From Streptomyces sp. NL15-2K (lineage in GTDB: Bacteria > Actinomycetota > Actinomycetes > Streptomycetales > Streptomycetaceae): a stretch of 64,000 bases of DNA. The DNA is taken from positions 5,747,501 through 5,811,500 of the forward strand of contig NZ_CP130630.1 of the NCBI RefSeq assembly GCF_030551255.1. The letters are read 5' to 3'. Made by a program: the position numbers and the translations under genes. Positions 52,366-61,150 of the stretch are shown piece after piece. Numbering within the stretch: position 1 is the stretch's first letter; the number at the start of each line of letters is the position of its first letter. The notes under the pieces were generated by a model. That model saw only the letters and a list, made by a program, of their open reading frames with translations. It was not told the DNA's origin and did not search any database.

Positions 52366-53798
52366 GGGCGGACCACCTGGGTCATCTCGGCGTCAGGGTT
52401 GCCGGCCGGGGCCGGCGCGGGGCGGCGGGCGGTGTCGCTGATGCGGATGAGGATGCCGATCAGGGCCCAGTTGGCGATCACGGAGGATCCGCCGGAGGCC
52501 AGGAACGGCATCGTCATACCGGTGAGCGGGATGAGGCCCATGACGCCACCGGCGACGACGAAGATCTGCAGGGCGAAGGCGCCGGAGAGGCCGGTCGCGA
52601 ACAGCTTGCCGAAGGGGTCGCGGGCGGCCAGCGCGGTACGGATGCCCCGCTCGATGATCAGGCCGTACAGCAGCAGGAACGCCATGACGCCGGCCAGGCC
52701 GAGCTCCTCGCCGACGGTGGCGAAGATGAAGTCGGAGTTGGCGGCGAAGCCGATGAGGTCGGAGTTGCCCTGTCCCAGTCCGGTGCCGAGGACACCGCCG
52801 GAGCCGAAGGACATGATCGACTGGCCGATCTGTTCGCAGGCGCCGGAGGTTTCGTAGCAGCCGAAGGGGTCCAGCCAGGCGTTGACCCGGACCTGGACCT
52901 GGCTGGCGAAGGTGGAGACGACGACCGCGCCGCCGGCGGACATCAGCAGGCCGATGACGATCCAGCTGGTCCGCTCGGTGGCGACGTACAGCATGATCAC
53001 GAACATGCCGAAGAACAGCAGGGACGAGCCGAGGTCGTTCTCGAAGATGAGGATCAGCAGGCTGAGGGCCCACAGGGTGAGGATCGGGCCGAGGTCGCGG
53101 CCGCGCGGCAGGTACAGGCCCAGGAAGCGGCGGCTGGCGAGCGCGAGCGCGTCCCGTTTCACCATGAGGTAGCCGGAGAAGAAGACGGCGATGACGATCT
53201 TCGCGAACTCGCCCGGCTGGATGGAGAACCCGGCGACGCTGATCCAGATCTTGGCGCCGAAGACGTTGGCGCCGAGGCCGGGAACGAGGGGCAGGAGCAG
53301 CAGCACGATGGCGGCGACCATCGAGATGTACGTGTAGCGCTGCAGGACGCGGTGGTCCTTGAGCAGGACCAGGACGGCCACGAAGAGCGCGATGCCGATG
53401 GCGGAGTACAGCAGCTGCTTGGGGGCGGAGGGGGAGAAGGAGTCGTAGAGCCGCTCGGCGAGCTGCTGGAGCCGCTGCGACTGGTCGAGGCGCCAGATGA
53501 GCACCAGGCCGAGGCCGTTGAGGAGCGTGGCGATCGGCAGGAGCAGGGGGTCGGCGTAGGGCGCGAACTTGCGTACGACCAGATGGCCGACGGCGGCCAG
53601 CAGGCCGAGGCCCAGGCCGTAGCTCAGCAGGCCGGCCGGCACCTCGTCGTGGATGGCCAGGCCCACGTTGGCATAGGCGAACACCGGAATCACCACGGCG
53701 AACACGAGCAGCGCGAGTTCGGTGTTGCGTCGGCTCGGCGCGCCGATCGCGCCGATCGTGGACGTGTGGTGCGTCGGTGGGTTGGTTGTACTGCTCAT
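52362..53798 (-). CDS. rodA: SEDS-family peptidoglycan glycosyltransferase (FtsW/RodA)
   Basis: This 478-residue polytopic protein polymerises lipid II together with a class B PBP. It has about ten membrane segments and the SEDS signatures GAKIWISVAGFSIQPGEFAK and FIFATVGEELGLAG. Its place between pstP and pbpA is that of mycobacterial rodA. The gene's exact FtsW or RodA role cannot be told from sequence alone. A 4-nt overlap couples it to pbpA. Confidence 0.94.
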   Translation of the reverse strand: MSSTTNPPTHHTSTIGAIGAPSRRNTELALLVFAVVIPVFAYANVGLAIHDEVPAGLLSYGLGLGLLAAVGHLVVRKFAPYADPLLLPIATLLNGLGLVLIWRLDQSQRLQQLAERLYDSFSPSAPKQLLYSAIGIALFVAVLVLLKDHRVLQRYTYISMVAAIVLLLLPLVPGLGANVFGAKIWISVAGFSIQPGEFAKIVIAVFFSGYLMVKRDALALASRRFLGLYLPRGRDLGPILTLWALSLLILIFENDLGSSLLFFGMFVIMLYVATERTSWIVIGLLMSAGGAVVVSTFASQVQVRVNAWLDPFGCYETSGACEQIGQSIMSFGSGGVLGTGLGQGNSDLIGFAANSDFIFATVGEELGLAGVMAFLLLYGLIIERGIRTALAARDPFGKLFATGLSGAFALQIFVVAGGVMGLIPLTGMTMPFLASGGSSVIANWALIGILIRISDTARRPAPAPAGNPDAEMTQVVRP

Positions 53799-53825
53799 CG
53801 TGTGACAGGGCCTCTCACGGCTTGG

Positions 53826-55391
53826 CTACTGCTTGTCGCACAGCGAGACGACCTTCTGCTCCTGGTCGGAGAGGCTGGGGCCGGGGCTGGGAGTGGGCGC
53901 GGTCGTGGACGGGGCGGGCGATTTCGACGCCGATGGGTTCGGCGTCGGTGTGGCCTTTGACGTCAAAGAGGCCGGTGTGGTTCCCGTGGTGCCGCCGGCC
54001 TCGCCCTCGCCGGTCCGGGCGTTCCTCTCGCTCGCGGCCGACTGCCGCTCGACCTCCTTCTTGCACGCGGAGGCCTGTACCGACAGCTCGGAGATCTTCG
54101 ACTGGGCGTCCTTCAGCCCGCCCTCGGCGATCGTCGCCTTGACCTGCTTCTGCATGTACGTCGGCAGGTACTTGAGTTCGATCTCGGGGTGGTCCTTCTG
54201 CACCTTGGACAGCGAGACCCAGGCGAGGTCCTGGCTGATGCCCTGGTACAGGGCGACGTGCTCGCCGTTGACGCCGACGTAGTACTGCGTCTGCGTCCAG
54301 CGCCAGCCGCCGTACAGCCCGCCGCCGATGACGGCGAGGGCGAGGGCGGTGTAGAAGGATCTCTTCAGCCACTTGCGCCCCTTGCGGGGTTTGACGAAGT
54401 CGTCGTCGCCGTAGTCGCCGAAGCTGCCCGCGGGGATGTAGCCGGTGGTGTCGCCGGAGCCGGGCGGGCCGAAGGCGCCGCCGCCCTGTCCGTGGCCCTG
54501 GCGGCCGAGCCCGGAGGCGCGGCCGGCCGGGGTCTGCATGATGCCGTTGTCGTGCAGCTGGTTCTGGTTCTCGGCGACCGCGCCGACCACGACGGGGGTG
54601 TCGGACAGCTGCCCGGCGAGGGTGTCCCCGGTGTCGAGGTCGAGGACGTCGGCGATGATGACCGTGATGTTGTCGGGGCCGCCGCCGCGCAGCGCGAGCT
54701 GGATCAGCTCCTGCACGGTCTCCTGGGGGCCCTGGTAGCTGGCGAGGGTGTCTTCGAGGGTCTGGTGGGACACGACCCCGGACAGACCGTCGGAGCAGAT
54801 CAGGTAGCGGTCGCCGGCGCGGACCTCGCGGATGGAGAGGTCGGGCTCGACGTGGTCGCCGCTGCCCAGCGCGCGCATCAGCAGGGAGCGCTGCGGATGG
54901 GTCGTGGCTTCTTCCTCGGTGATACGGCCCTCGTCGACGAGGCGCTGCACCCACGTGTGGTCCTGCGTGATCTGCGTCAGGACGCCGTCGCGGAGCAGGT
55001 ACGCGCGCGAGTCGCCGACGTGCACGAGGCCGAGGCGCTGGCCGGTCCACAGGAGGGCGGTGAGCGTGGTGCCCATGCCCTCCAGCTGCGGGTCCTCCTC
55101 GACCATCGCGCGCAGCTGGTCGTTGGCGCGCTGTACGGCCGTACCGAGCGAGGTGAGGATGTCGGAGCCGGGGACGTCGTCGTCGAGCGCGACGATGGTG
55201 GAGATGGCCTCGGAGGAGGCGACCTCGCCGGCCGCCGCGCCGCCCATGCCGTCGGCGATGGCGAGCAGGCGCGGACCGGCGTACCCGGAGTCCTCGTTGC
55301 CTTCCCGGATCATGCCTTTGTGCGATCCGGCGGCGAAGCGCAGTGACAGACTCATGCGCACCTCGCCCGTCGGCTCCGGGTACATCCGCAC
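53826..55391 (-). CDS. pstP: PP2C-type protein phosphatase PstP
   Basis: PstP removes phosphates added by PknB and related kinases. The protein of about 521 residues has a PP2C domain (about 14-255) with metal-binding motifs REGNEDSG, ADGMGG, VGDSRAYL and GGGPDNITV, a linker, one membrane segment (about 353-372) and a ~150-residue external part ending in a Ser/Pro/Thr-rich tail. The start is GTG at 55391 (GGAGG 9 nt before it); GTG 55400 and ATG 55385 are alternatives. Confidence 0.92.
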   Translation of the reverse strand: MRMYPEPTGEVRMSLSLRFAAGSHKGMIREGNEDSGYAGPRLLAIADGMGGAAAGEVASSEAISTIVALDDDVPGSDILTSLGTAVQRANDQLRAMVEEDPQLEGMGTTLTALLWTGQRLGLVHVGDSRAYLLRDGVLTQITQDHTWVQRLVDEGRITEEEATTHPQRSLLMRALGSGDHVEPDLSIREVRAGDRYLICSDGLSGVVSHQTLEDTLASYQGPQETVQELIQLALRGGGPDNITVIIADVLDLDTGDTLAGQLSDTPVVVGAVAENQNQLHDNGIMQTPAGRASGLGRQGHGQGGGAFGPPGSGDTTGYIPAGSFGDYGDDDFVKPRKGRKWLKRSFYTALALAVIGGGLYGGWRWTQTQYYVGVNGEHVALYQGISQDLAWVSLSKVQKDHPEIELKYLPTYMQKQVKATIAEGGLKDAQSKISELSVQASACKKEVERQSAASERNARTGEGEAGGTTGTTPASLTSKATPTPNPSASKSPAPSTTAPTPSPGPSLSDQEQKVVSLCDKQ

Positions 55392-55483
55392 GGTGCCCAC
55401 CCTCCGGTCGGGAGCGCGCCGGGGCCCGGGGTGAGGGCCGCCGCTGCGTGCTCGCTCCGCTCGCGCTCATTCATGACGTAGCA

Positions 55484-55996
55484 CTACTTCCGCAGCTCGA
55501 TGACGGTCTTGCCGATGCGGATCGGCGCGCCCAGCGCAATCGGTGTGGGGGTCGTCAGCCGCGTTCGGTCGAGGTACGTGCCGTTGGTGGAGCCCAGGTC
55601 CTCGACGATCCATTGGCCGTCGCGGTCCGGATAGATCCTGGCATGACGGCTGGAGGCGTAGTCGTCGTCCAGCACGATGGTGCTGTCGTGCGCCCGGCCC
55701 AGCGTGATGGTCTGGCCCTGGAGCGCGACGGTGGTGCCGGTGAGTGTGCCCTCCGTCACCACCAGCTTGGTGGGGGCGTTGCGCCGCTGCCGGCCGCCCG
55801 CGGCCTGCTGGCGCTGCTGCGGGGGCGCGGCCTGGCGGGCGGCCTGCTGCTGCCGTCCGCTCTCCCGGCGCGCACCGCGCTGGGTGACGCGCGTACCGAA
55901 CAGGTCGCTGCGGATGACCTGCACGGCCACGATCACGAACAGCCACAGTACGGCCAGGAAACCCAGCCGCATGACCGTGAGGGTCAGCTCTGACAT
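55484..55996 (-). CDS. fhaB: FHA-domain membrane protein FhaB
   Basis: This 170-residue protein has one N-terminal membrane segment (about 8-28), a Gln/Arg-rich linker and a C-terminal FHA domain (about 95-165; LGRAHDSTIVLDD, SSRHARI, LGSTNGTYL). FHA domains bind phosphothreonine, so it probably docks PknB targets at the divisome. The order fhaA-fhaB-pstP is conserved. Confidence 0.93.
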   Translation of the reverse strand: MSELTLTVMRLGFLAVLWLFVIVAVQVIRSDLFGTRVTQRGARRESGRQQQAARQAAPPQQRQQAAGGRQRRNAPTKLVVTEGTLTGTTVALQGQTITLGRAHDSTIVLDDDYASSRHARIYPDRDGQWIVEDLGSTNGTYLDRTRLTTPTPIALGAPIRIGKTVIELRK

Positions 55997-56006
55997 TGCC
56001 CCCGCT

Positions 56007-56876
56007 TCACCCTTCGGCTTGCCGGTAAATGATGGTGGTACTGCCCACGACGATCCGCGAGCCGTCGCGGAGCGTAGCGCGGGTGGTGTGCTGCCCGTCC
56101 ACCACGATGCCGTTGGTGGAACCGAGATCCTGGATCGTCGAGGGCGTTCCGGTCCGGATCTCGCAGTGCCGGCGGGAGACGCCGGGGTCGTCGATCCGCA
56201 CGTCGGCTTCGGTGCTGCGGCCCAGCACGAGCGTGGCGCGGGAGATCTGATGGCGGGTGCCGTTGATCTCGATCCAGTAGCGGGTGCGACCGCCGGCCGC
56301 GGGTGCGGCCGGGGGCCGCTGTCCGCTCGCGGCCGGCGGGTAGCCGTAACCGCCGGGACGGCCGCCGGGCGGCGGTGCGGCCGGCATCGGCGGGGCGCCC
56401 GCGGGCGCGGCGGCCGGCGGGTAGCCGTAGCCGCCGGGGGCGGCGGAACCCGGACGTCCGGCCGGGGCCGCCGGGGCGGGCGCGGAGGCCTGCTGGTTGG
56501 TGGAGGAGGCGAGCGTACGGCTGCGTACCCGGTACAGGCCGGTGTCGAGGTCGTCCGCCTTCTCCAGATGGACCTTGATGGGGCCCATGAAGGTGTAGCG
56601 CTGTTGCTTGGCGTAGTCGCGCACCATGCCGGCGAGCTCGTCGCCGAGCTGGCCGGAGTAGGGGCTGAGCCGCTCGAAGTCCGGCGTGCTCAGCTCCACG
56701 ATGAAGTCATTGGGTACGACTGTCCGGTCGCGGTTCCAGATGGTCGCGTTGTTGTCGCACTCGCGCTGGAGCGCTCCGGCGATCTCCACGGGCTGGACCT
56801 CGGACTTGAACACCTTGGCGAAGGTGCCGTTGACCAGACCTTCGAGACGCTGCTCGAACTTCTTCAGGACTCCCAT
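56007..56876 (-). CDS. fhaA: FHA-domain protein FhaA (DUF3662 plus FHA)
   Basis: This 289-residue cytoplasmic protein has an N-terminal DUF3662 domain (about 1-120), a Gly/Tyr/Pro-rich linker with GGYGYPPAA repeats, and a C-terminal FHA domain (about 200-285, with LGRSTEADVRIDD and LGSTNGIVVDG). In mycobacteria FhaA binds the phosphorylated MurJ-linked pseudokinase, which here is the product of 5879-7600. The ATG at 56876 has GGAGGAGG at 6 nt, so it is preferred to the longer frame. It is the first gene of the operon. Confidence 0.93.
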   Translation of the reverse strand: MGVLKKFEQRLEGLVNGTFAKVFKSEVQPVEIAGALQRECDNNATIWNRDRTVVPNDFIVELSTPDFERLSPYSGQLGDELAGMVRDYAKQQRYTFMGPIKVHLEKADDLDTGLYRVRSRTLASSTNQQASAPAPAAPAGRPGSAAPGGYGYPPAAAPAGAPPMPAAPPPGGRPGGYGYPPAASGQRPPAAPAAGGRTRYWIEINGTRHQISRATLVLGRSTEADVRIDDPGVSRRHCEIRTGTPSTIQDLGSTNGIVVDGQHTTRATLRDGSRIVVGSTTIIYRQAEG

Positions 56877-57397
56877 GGGGCACCTCCTCCGTAGCTGCTG
56901 CCGTCCTGCTTCCCGCTGAGCGGGCACTGCCTTGCTTCGTACTGCCGGTACTGCTTACTGATCGTATCCACGCGCCGGTAAATCGGCTGGTTCCCCCTGT
57001 CGGCCCGGTCGACGGGTGTCGACGCCTCCGAAGTTCCCTCCGGAGCTCCCCTTCGAACTCCGCCGGCGGACTCGTCCTGCCAAGGATCGTAGAGGCGGCC
57101 GCAGACAAGTGTCCCGCACCGGGCTGTGGACCCCGACCGGCTCCTGGGGAGATGGGCCGGACCGGTACGAGGTTGATACGTGAACCGGCACACGTTGATA
57201 CGTAGCCGGGGTCCGGCGGGTCGGTCGGAGACGTTCGAGTGGGGCCGACGGGGCGACGGCCGGGGGAGATTCCCGACTGTGCTGGTCGGCGGCTGCCCGG
57301 CCGTAAGGGATGTGAATCCACCCCTTCCAGCGTGCTAATGTTCTGGGTGTCGGAGGGCAGTAACCCCAAGGGGTCAGGGCCCGAAGACACACCTTAT
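56877..57397. promoter_or_regulatory. fhaA operon upstream region
   Basis: This 521-bp gap before tRNA-Leu should hold the operon promoter. It contains two copies of GTTGATACGT (57172-57181 and 57194-57203), 22 bp apart. No gene is supported. Confidence 0.45.
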
Positions 57398-57484
57398 GCG
57401 CGGGTGGCGGAATAGGCAGACGCGCTGGATTCAGGTTCCAGTGCCCGCAAGGGCGTGGGGGTTCAACTCCCCCCTCGCGCACCA
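57398..57484 (+). tRNA. tRNA-Leu(CAG)
   Basis: An 87-nt type II cloverleaf with anticodon CAG at 57432-57434, a long variable arm (TGCCCGCAAGGGCGT) and an encoded CCA. Confidence 0.96.
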
Positions 57485-57520
57485 CGGAGCACCGACGAAA
57501 GTGCTCTAGTTGCACCGACG

Positions 57521-57556
57521 GAACGGGCGGCATCGTGATCACGATGCCGCCCGTTC
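57521..57556. repeat. perfect palindrome after tRNA-Leu, repeated at 61360
   Basis: A perfect 36-nt inverted repeat (arm GAACGGGCGGCATCGTGA) that could be the tRNA-Leu terminator. Its central 34 nt recur at 61360-61393, so it marks both ends of an accessory island. Confidence 0.85.
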
Positions 57557-57580
57557 CTCTGTGTGTGGCCAAAAACACGT

Positions 57581-57617
57581 GGACCGCCGACGGCTGGGGC
57601 CGTCGGCGGTCCCGTTT
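57581..57617 (+). terminator. second hairpin terminator after tRNA-Leu
   Basis: A perfect 14-bp stem (GGACCGCCGACGGC) with a 4-nt loop is followed by CGTTTT. Confidence 0.8.
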
Positions 57618-57682
57618 TCGGGTGTGGATCTTCGGTTGCGTCGCGGGTGGGCTACTGGTGGCTTGTGAGGAAGGTCTCAGGG

Positions 57683-58555
57683 TTAGGGCTCGTTAACGTA
57701 GCCCTTGGGAGTCCATGTGCCTAGTGGCTTGGTCTTGCGGCGGCGGGTGGGTCGGCGGCGCGGTCGGTCGTCGAGGAGGGCGATCGAGTCGGCCCAGGCC
57801 CTGAGCTTGCGGCGGTTGGCGTGGGCCAGTTGGAAGGCCAGCAGGAGGGTCTGGGCGGCGATGCCGCGGATGCGGCGGGTGCCGGCGTCTTCGAGGCGCT
57901 CGTAGAGGGGGTCTTTGGCGTAGCCGTTGATGCCTTCGACGCTGTTGCGGAGCCGGAAGTACACGCGTTGCCAGGCTTCGGAGCCGTACTGGAGGGGCTG
58001 CCAGAGGTTGGCGCCGGCTTCCGGCGGGACCGTGACGGTCTTCTGGACGCAGCACAGGGGTGAGCCCGCGGGGCTGGGGGTGGGATCGACGAGCGGCAGG
58101 TGGATGCCGCGGCCGAGGGTGTGCTTCTTGAGTGGGCACTGGGTGCGGTTGGCTTCGGCGGGGCACATGACGCGGCGGTGACCTTCGGCGTCGGGGCGCT
58201 GCTTGGGCATGAAGAGGTAGGCGGCTCGGGCGCGGATGCGGTCGATCCAGGTCTGCTTGTCGATCTTCTCGGCGATCAGGTCCTTGGTGGCGTCCTTGAG
58301 GGTCTGGGGCATGGAGGGGCAGTACCAGTTGCCCTCGACGAGTTCGGCGCCGGCGAAGCCGGCCTGGACGCCGAGTTGGTCCTTCGCTTAGTCGTAGACG
58401 GGCTCGTAGCCCATGGCGCGGATGGGGAGCTGGTAGTTCTCCGGTTTCTGGTCGTTGTAGGCGCGGTCACCGGCCAGGTATAGGCAGGACGGTGCCTCGC
58501 GTCGGTCAGGCCGGTTACAGGCCAGAACCCTCAGTACCAGGTAGAAGCTCTCGGG
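57683..58555 (-). pseudogene. transposase-like gene with a nonsense codon
   Basis: The - strand reads LYLAGDRAYNDQKPENYQLP, then after a TAA (58388-58390) continues in the same frame as AKDQLGVQAGFAGAELVEGN and on to a 209-residue C-terminal part with the phrase VEGINGYAKDPLYE and a basic end. The pieces join into one protein, so the stop is a point mutation. The 5' part upstream of about 58555 is missing. It resembles transposase-like proteins scattered in Streptomyces; the family name is uncertain. Confidence 0.65.
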
Positions 58556-58594
58556 TCCCCCTCACGTTCCGCTGCCTGGCCCAGATGCTCTTCC

Positions 58595-58600
58595 TATACT
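58595..58600 (+). promoter_or_regulatory. -10-like TATACT, possible leaderless promoter
   Basis: TATACT ends 6 nt before the ATG at 58607 and no ribosome site is visible, so transcription may start at or near the start codon. The -35 region is poor. Confidence 0.45.
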
Positions 58601-58606
58601 TGCGAC

Positions 58607-59491
58607 ATGGACCAGGAACTGGAGCGAGCCGCCCTCGTCGCACTTCTGCGACGGGGTGATCGCCCCTGGCCCGAACTCACCGACCAGATCGAGACCGTCG
58701 GAAGCGCGCGCGACGTACTTGAGAACGCGCTTGATGCCTCTGGGCAGGGCGCCCTCTTCGACACAGAACCCGCCATCGACCTGGAGTCTGTCGCTGCTGA
58801 GATCGCTGCCTGGGAGCGGGAAGGCATGCGGCTGGTCACCATCCTGGACGATGACTATCCGCTGTATCTGAGGCTGGTCTACCAGCGGCCGCCCTTCCTG
58901 TTCCTGCGCGGTACGCCCGTCAGCGACGATCTCCGTGTCGCGGTCGTCGGCACGCGCACTCCGACTCCGGAGGGCATCGCCCATGCCCGGGCTATTGCGG
59001 GAGGGCTCGCCGAGCGCGGCGTCACAGTGGTCAGCGGCCTTGCCGCCGGCATCGACACCGCCGCGCACGGAACCGCGCTCGCCGTCGGCGGCCGGACTGT
59101 CGCCGTCATCGGCACCGGCCTGCGCCGCTCCTACCCGGCACAGAACGCACGGCTCCAGCAGGAAATCGCCGAGCGGGGGATGCTGATCTCCCAGTTCTGG
59201 CCGGACTCTCCGCCCTCGAAGGCCTCGTTCCCCATGCGTAACGCTGTGATGAGCGGCTACAGCCTCGCCACCGTGGTGGTCGAAGCGGCGTACCGCAGCG
59301 GGGCTCGCATGCAGGCACGCCTCGCGCTGGAGCATGGCCGACGGGTCTTCCTCATGCGCTCTCTGATGACCCACGAATGGGCACGGGAGTACGCGACCCG
59401 GCCCAATACAACCGTCGTCGACGGCCCTGGTGACGTCTTTGACGAACTCGACTCTCTCGTCCCCGCCACGGGCGAGCTCACCTGGGCGTAA
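58607..59491 (+). CDS. DprA/Smf-like Rossmann-fold protein
   Basis: This 294-residue protein has the DprA fold: VAVVGTRTPTPEGIAHARAI, VSGLAAGIDTAAHGTAL, GRTVAVIGTGLRRSYP, FPMRNAVMSGYS and VVEAAYRSGA. True DprA binds single-stranded DNA and loads RecA in transformation. Here the family's usual C-terminal winged-helix domain is absent. An N-terminal helical part (about 1-80) precedes the fold. It is followed 13 nt later by a phosphoribosyltransferase gene. The paired layout and accessory location suggest a nucleotide-linked or defence function, which is inference. The housekeeping dprA would be elsewhere. Confidence 0.8.
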   Translation: MDQELERAALVALLRRGDRPWPELTDQIETVGSARDVLENALDASGQGALFDTEPAIDLESVAAEIAAWEREGMRLVTILDDDYPLYLRLVYQRPPFLFLRGTPVSDDLRVAVVGTRTPTPEGIAHARAIAGGLAERGVTVVSGLAAGIDTAAHGTALAVGGRTVAVIGTGLRRSYPAQNARLQQEIAERGMLISQFWPDSPPSKASFPMRNAVMSGYSLATVVVEAAYRSGARMQARLALEHGRRVFLMRSLMTHEWAREYATRPNTTVVDGPGDVFDELDSLVPATGELTWA

Positions 59492-59504
59492 CCGGCGGAT
59501 CCGG

Positions 59505-60254
59505 GTGGCAACCGTCGTCGGGCTGTCCGCCCGCTACGCCAACTTCCTCGTCCATCCCCTGCTACCCGGCCCGGGCGTCTGCCAGGTCTGCCGCGGCACG
59601 GCGAACGCCGGCTACCCCACCTGCTGGCAGTGTCAGCAGGCCGGCGACATCCTCGGTGAGGGTGTCGCCGACGTTGTCGTCCCCCTGAGGCTGGCCCTGA
59701 AAGGCGAGCAGTACGCCAACGAGCTGTGGCGCTACAAGAACGCCGTCGGCCCACAGCAGCAGTACTTCCGCATGGGGCTGGCGGCTGTCTTGTGGCGCTT
59801 TCTCGCCCTGCATGAAGACCGCATTGCGGGCCACTGTGCGATACCGGGCTTCGACATCGTCACCACTGTGCCCAGCACCAGCGGCCGTAACGACCACCCC
59901 CTCCGAGACATGGTCGCCGATATGGTCGGTGTCACCCGCGACCGCTACCGCGAATTGCTCACGCCAACGCCTGATGCTTCAGCGCTCGGCCGCACTGTCT
60001 CAGCAGAGCGTTATACGTCGTCGGCGCTCTGGGGCGAAAACGTGCTGCTCATCGATGACACCTGGACCACCGGCAACCATGCTCAGTCCGCGTCCACAGC
60101 TCTGAAGGCCGCCGGAGCGGGGAGCGTGGCCACCGTTGTCCTCGGGCGGCATCTCAACATCAACTACGGCGACACAGCCATGTACGTCGAGCAGGCGCGG
60201 CTGCGCCGCTTCGCCTGGGACCTCTGCGCGATCCGGCCGTGGAGCCACGCCTGA
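59505..60254 (+). CDS. ComF-like phosphoribosyltransferase with zinc-ribbon-like motif
   Basis: This 249-residue protein starts with a cysteine cluster (CQVCRG...CWQCQ, about residues 24-45), which could bind zinc, and ends with a type I PRTase core whose PRPP-binding loop is VLLIDDTWTTGNHAQS. A segment with TTVPSTSGRNDHPL is typical of ComF. The GTG at 59505 lies 13 nt after the DprA-like stop, so they form an operon. ComF and DprA are both competence-type proteins; their joint occurrence is notable. The enzyme substrate is unknown. Confidence 0.8.
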   Translation: MATVVGLSARYANFLVHPLLPGPGVCQVCRGTANAGYPTCWQCQQAGDILGEGVADVVVPLRLALKGEQYANELWRYKNAVGPQQQYFRMGLAAVLWRFLALHEDRIAGHCAIPGFDIVTTVPSTSGRNDHPLRDMVADMVGVTRDRYRELLTPTPDASALGRTVSAERYTSSALWGENVLLIDDTWTTGNHAQSASTALKAAGAGSVATVVLGRHLNINYGDTAMYVEQARLRRFAWDLCAIRPWSHA

Positions 60255-60447
60255 GTCGCGCCCAAGGGGCTCTGCCCGTGGTGACTGACATGCAACTCGA
60301 TGGGCTGAGCCGAAGAAACGAATCAGATGGTCAGCGCACTACCTCTTGATCACTCAAGTCGGTGAACCATCCCATTGGCCAGAAACATGATCGTGGCGGC
60401 GGAGTTCTTTTCGGTCGGAGAGATTCTCCGCCGGAAGGGGATTGTTC

Positions 60448-60912
60448 ATGGTCGCGCCTTATCGACCCCGGCTCTTCATGGCCCTTGCCGCCGCGTGCGC
60501 TCTCGTGCTGACGAGTTCCTCGGTGGCGCGGGCTGGCGCTGTCGGATCGACTCCTGTCCGAACCTTCGAGTACAGCGTTGGCGGCATGACGATGAAGGTT
60601 CCGACCGGTTGCATGTTCACACACATCATCCGAGGTGGCGGGAAGAAGATCACCTATCAGAACGCCGGCGTCGACTGTGCTTTTGTCGCCGCGCTCGGCA
60701 CCGGCTTCTGCAACTGGCGGATCGACTTCACGTACGCGAACACCAACAACAAGACGTACAGGACCTCCCGGGGGCGAACGCACCCCGAGTGCAAGATCGA
60801 TCCGATGCGGAACAACTCTCCCCAGACGCTGCCTCGTTATGGAAAGGCGTGTGCGCATCTCCACGTCAACGGGGTGCGCCGAGTGAGCCAGTGCCACCAC
60901 ATCACGAAGTGA
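60448..60912 (+). CDS. secreted cysteine-rich protein, hypothetical
   Basis: This 154-residue protein has a signal peptide (about 1-29, cleavage after ARA) and six cysteines in the mature part (C55, C77, C88, C115, C135, C149), enough for three disulfides. No family was recognised. The ATG at 60448 has GGAAGGGG at 7 nt; a TTG at 60442 is also in frame. It follows the PRTase gene by ~190 nt and precedes a small membrane protein by 7 nt. Confidence 0.75.
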   Translation: MVAPYRPRLFMALAAACALVLTSSSVARAGAVGSTPVRTFEYSVGGMTMKVPTGCMFTHIIRGGGKKITYQNAGVDCAFVAALGTGFCNWRIDFTYANTNNKTYRTSRGRTHPECKIDPMRNNSPQTLPRYGKACAHLHVNGVRRVSQCHHITK

Positions 60913-60919
60913 GCCGTTC

Positions 60920-61150
60920 ATGATTGATCAACAGCAGGGGCGGGACCAGCGATGGGAGGCGCGACGGCGGTCGGCTGGGATCGCCGCGTTCGTGGCGGGT
61001 CTCGTCGTGACACTCGCCTTCTTCGCTTTCTTCCCTGGGCTTCCGCACATCATCGACTGGGGGGCGATCGTTGTCGCCGTCCTGGCAGGAGCACTCGCCC
61101 GATGGGTCTGCCAGTCCTGGATGGGAAAGAGGAGCAGAGAGAGTAAGTGA
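60920..61150 (+). CDS. small two-pass membrane protein
   Basis: This 76-residue protein has a charged N-terminus (QQQGRDQRWEARRR) and two hydrophobic segments (about 19-40 and 46-64). It starts 7 nt after the cysteine-rich protein's stop with only a weak ribosome site, so the two are likely co-transcribed. Function is unknown. Confidence 0.7.
   Translation: MIDQQQGRDQRWEARRRSAGIAAFVAGLVVTLAFFAFFPGLPHIIDWGAIVVAVLAGALARWVCQSWMGKRSRESK

Noticed and set aside
57398..57484. tRNA-Leu 3' end as an integrase attachment site
   Set aside because: The duplicated sequence starts after the tRNA, not in it, and no integrase gene is present in 57.5-61.4 kb, so a classical integrative element is not supported.
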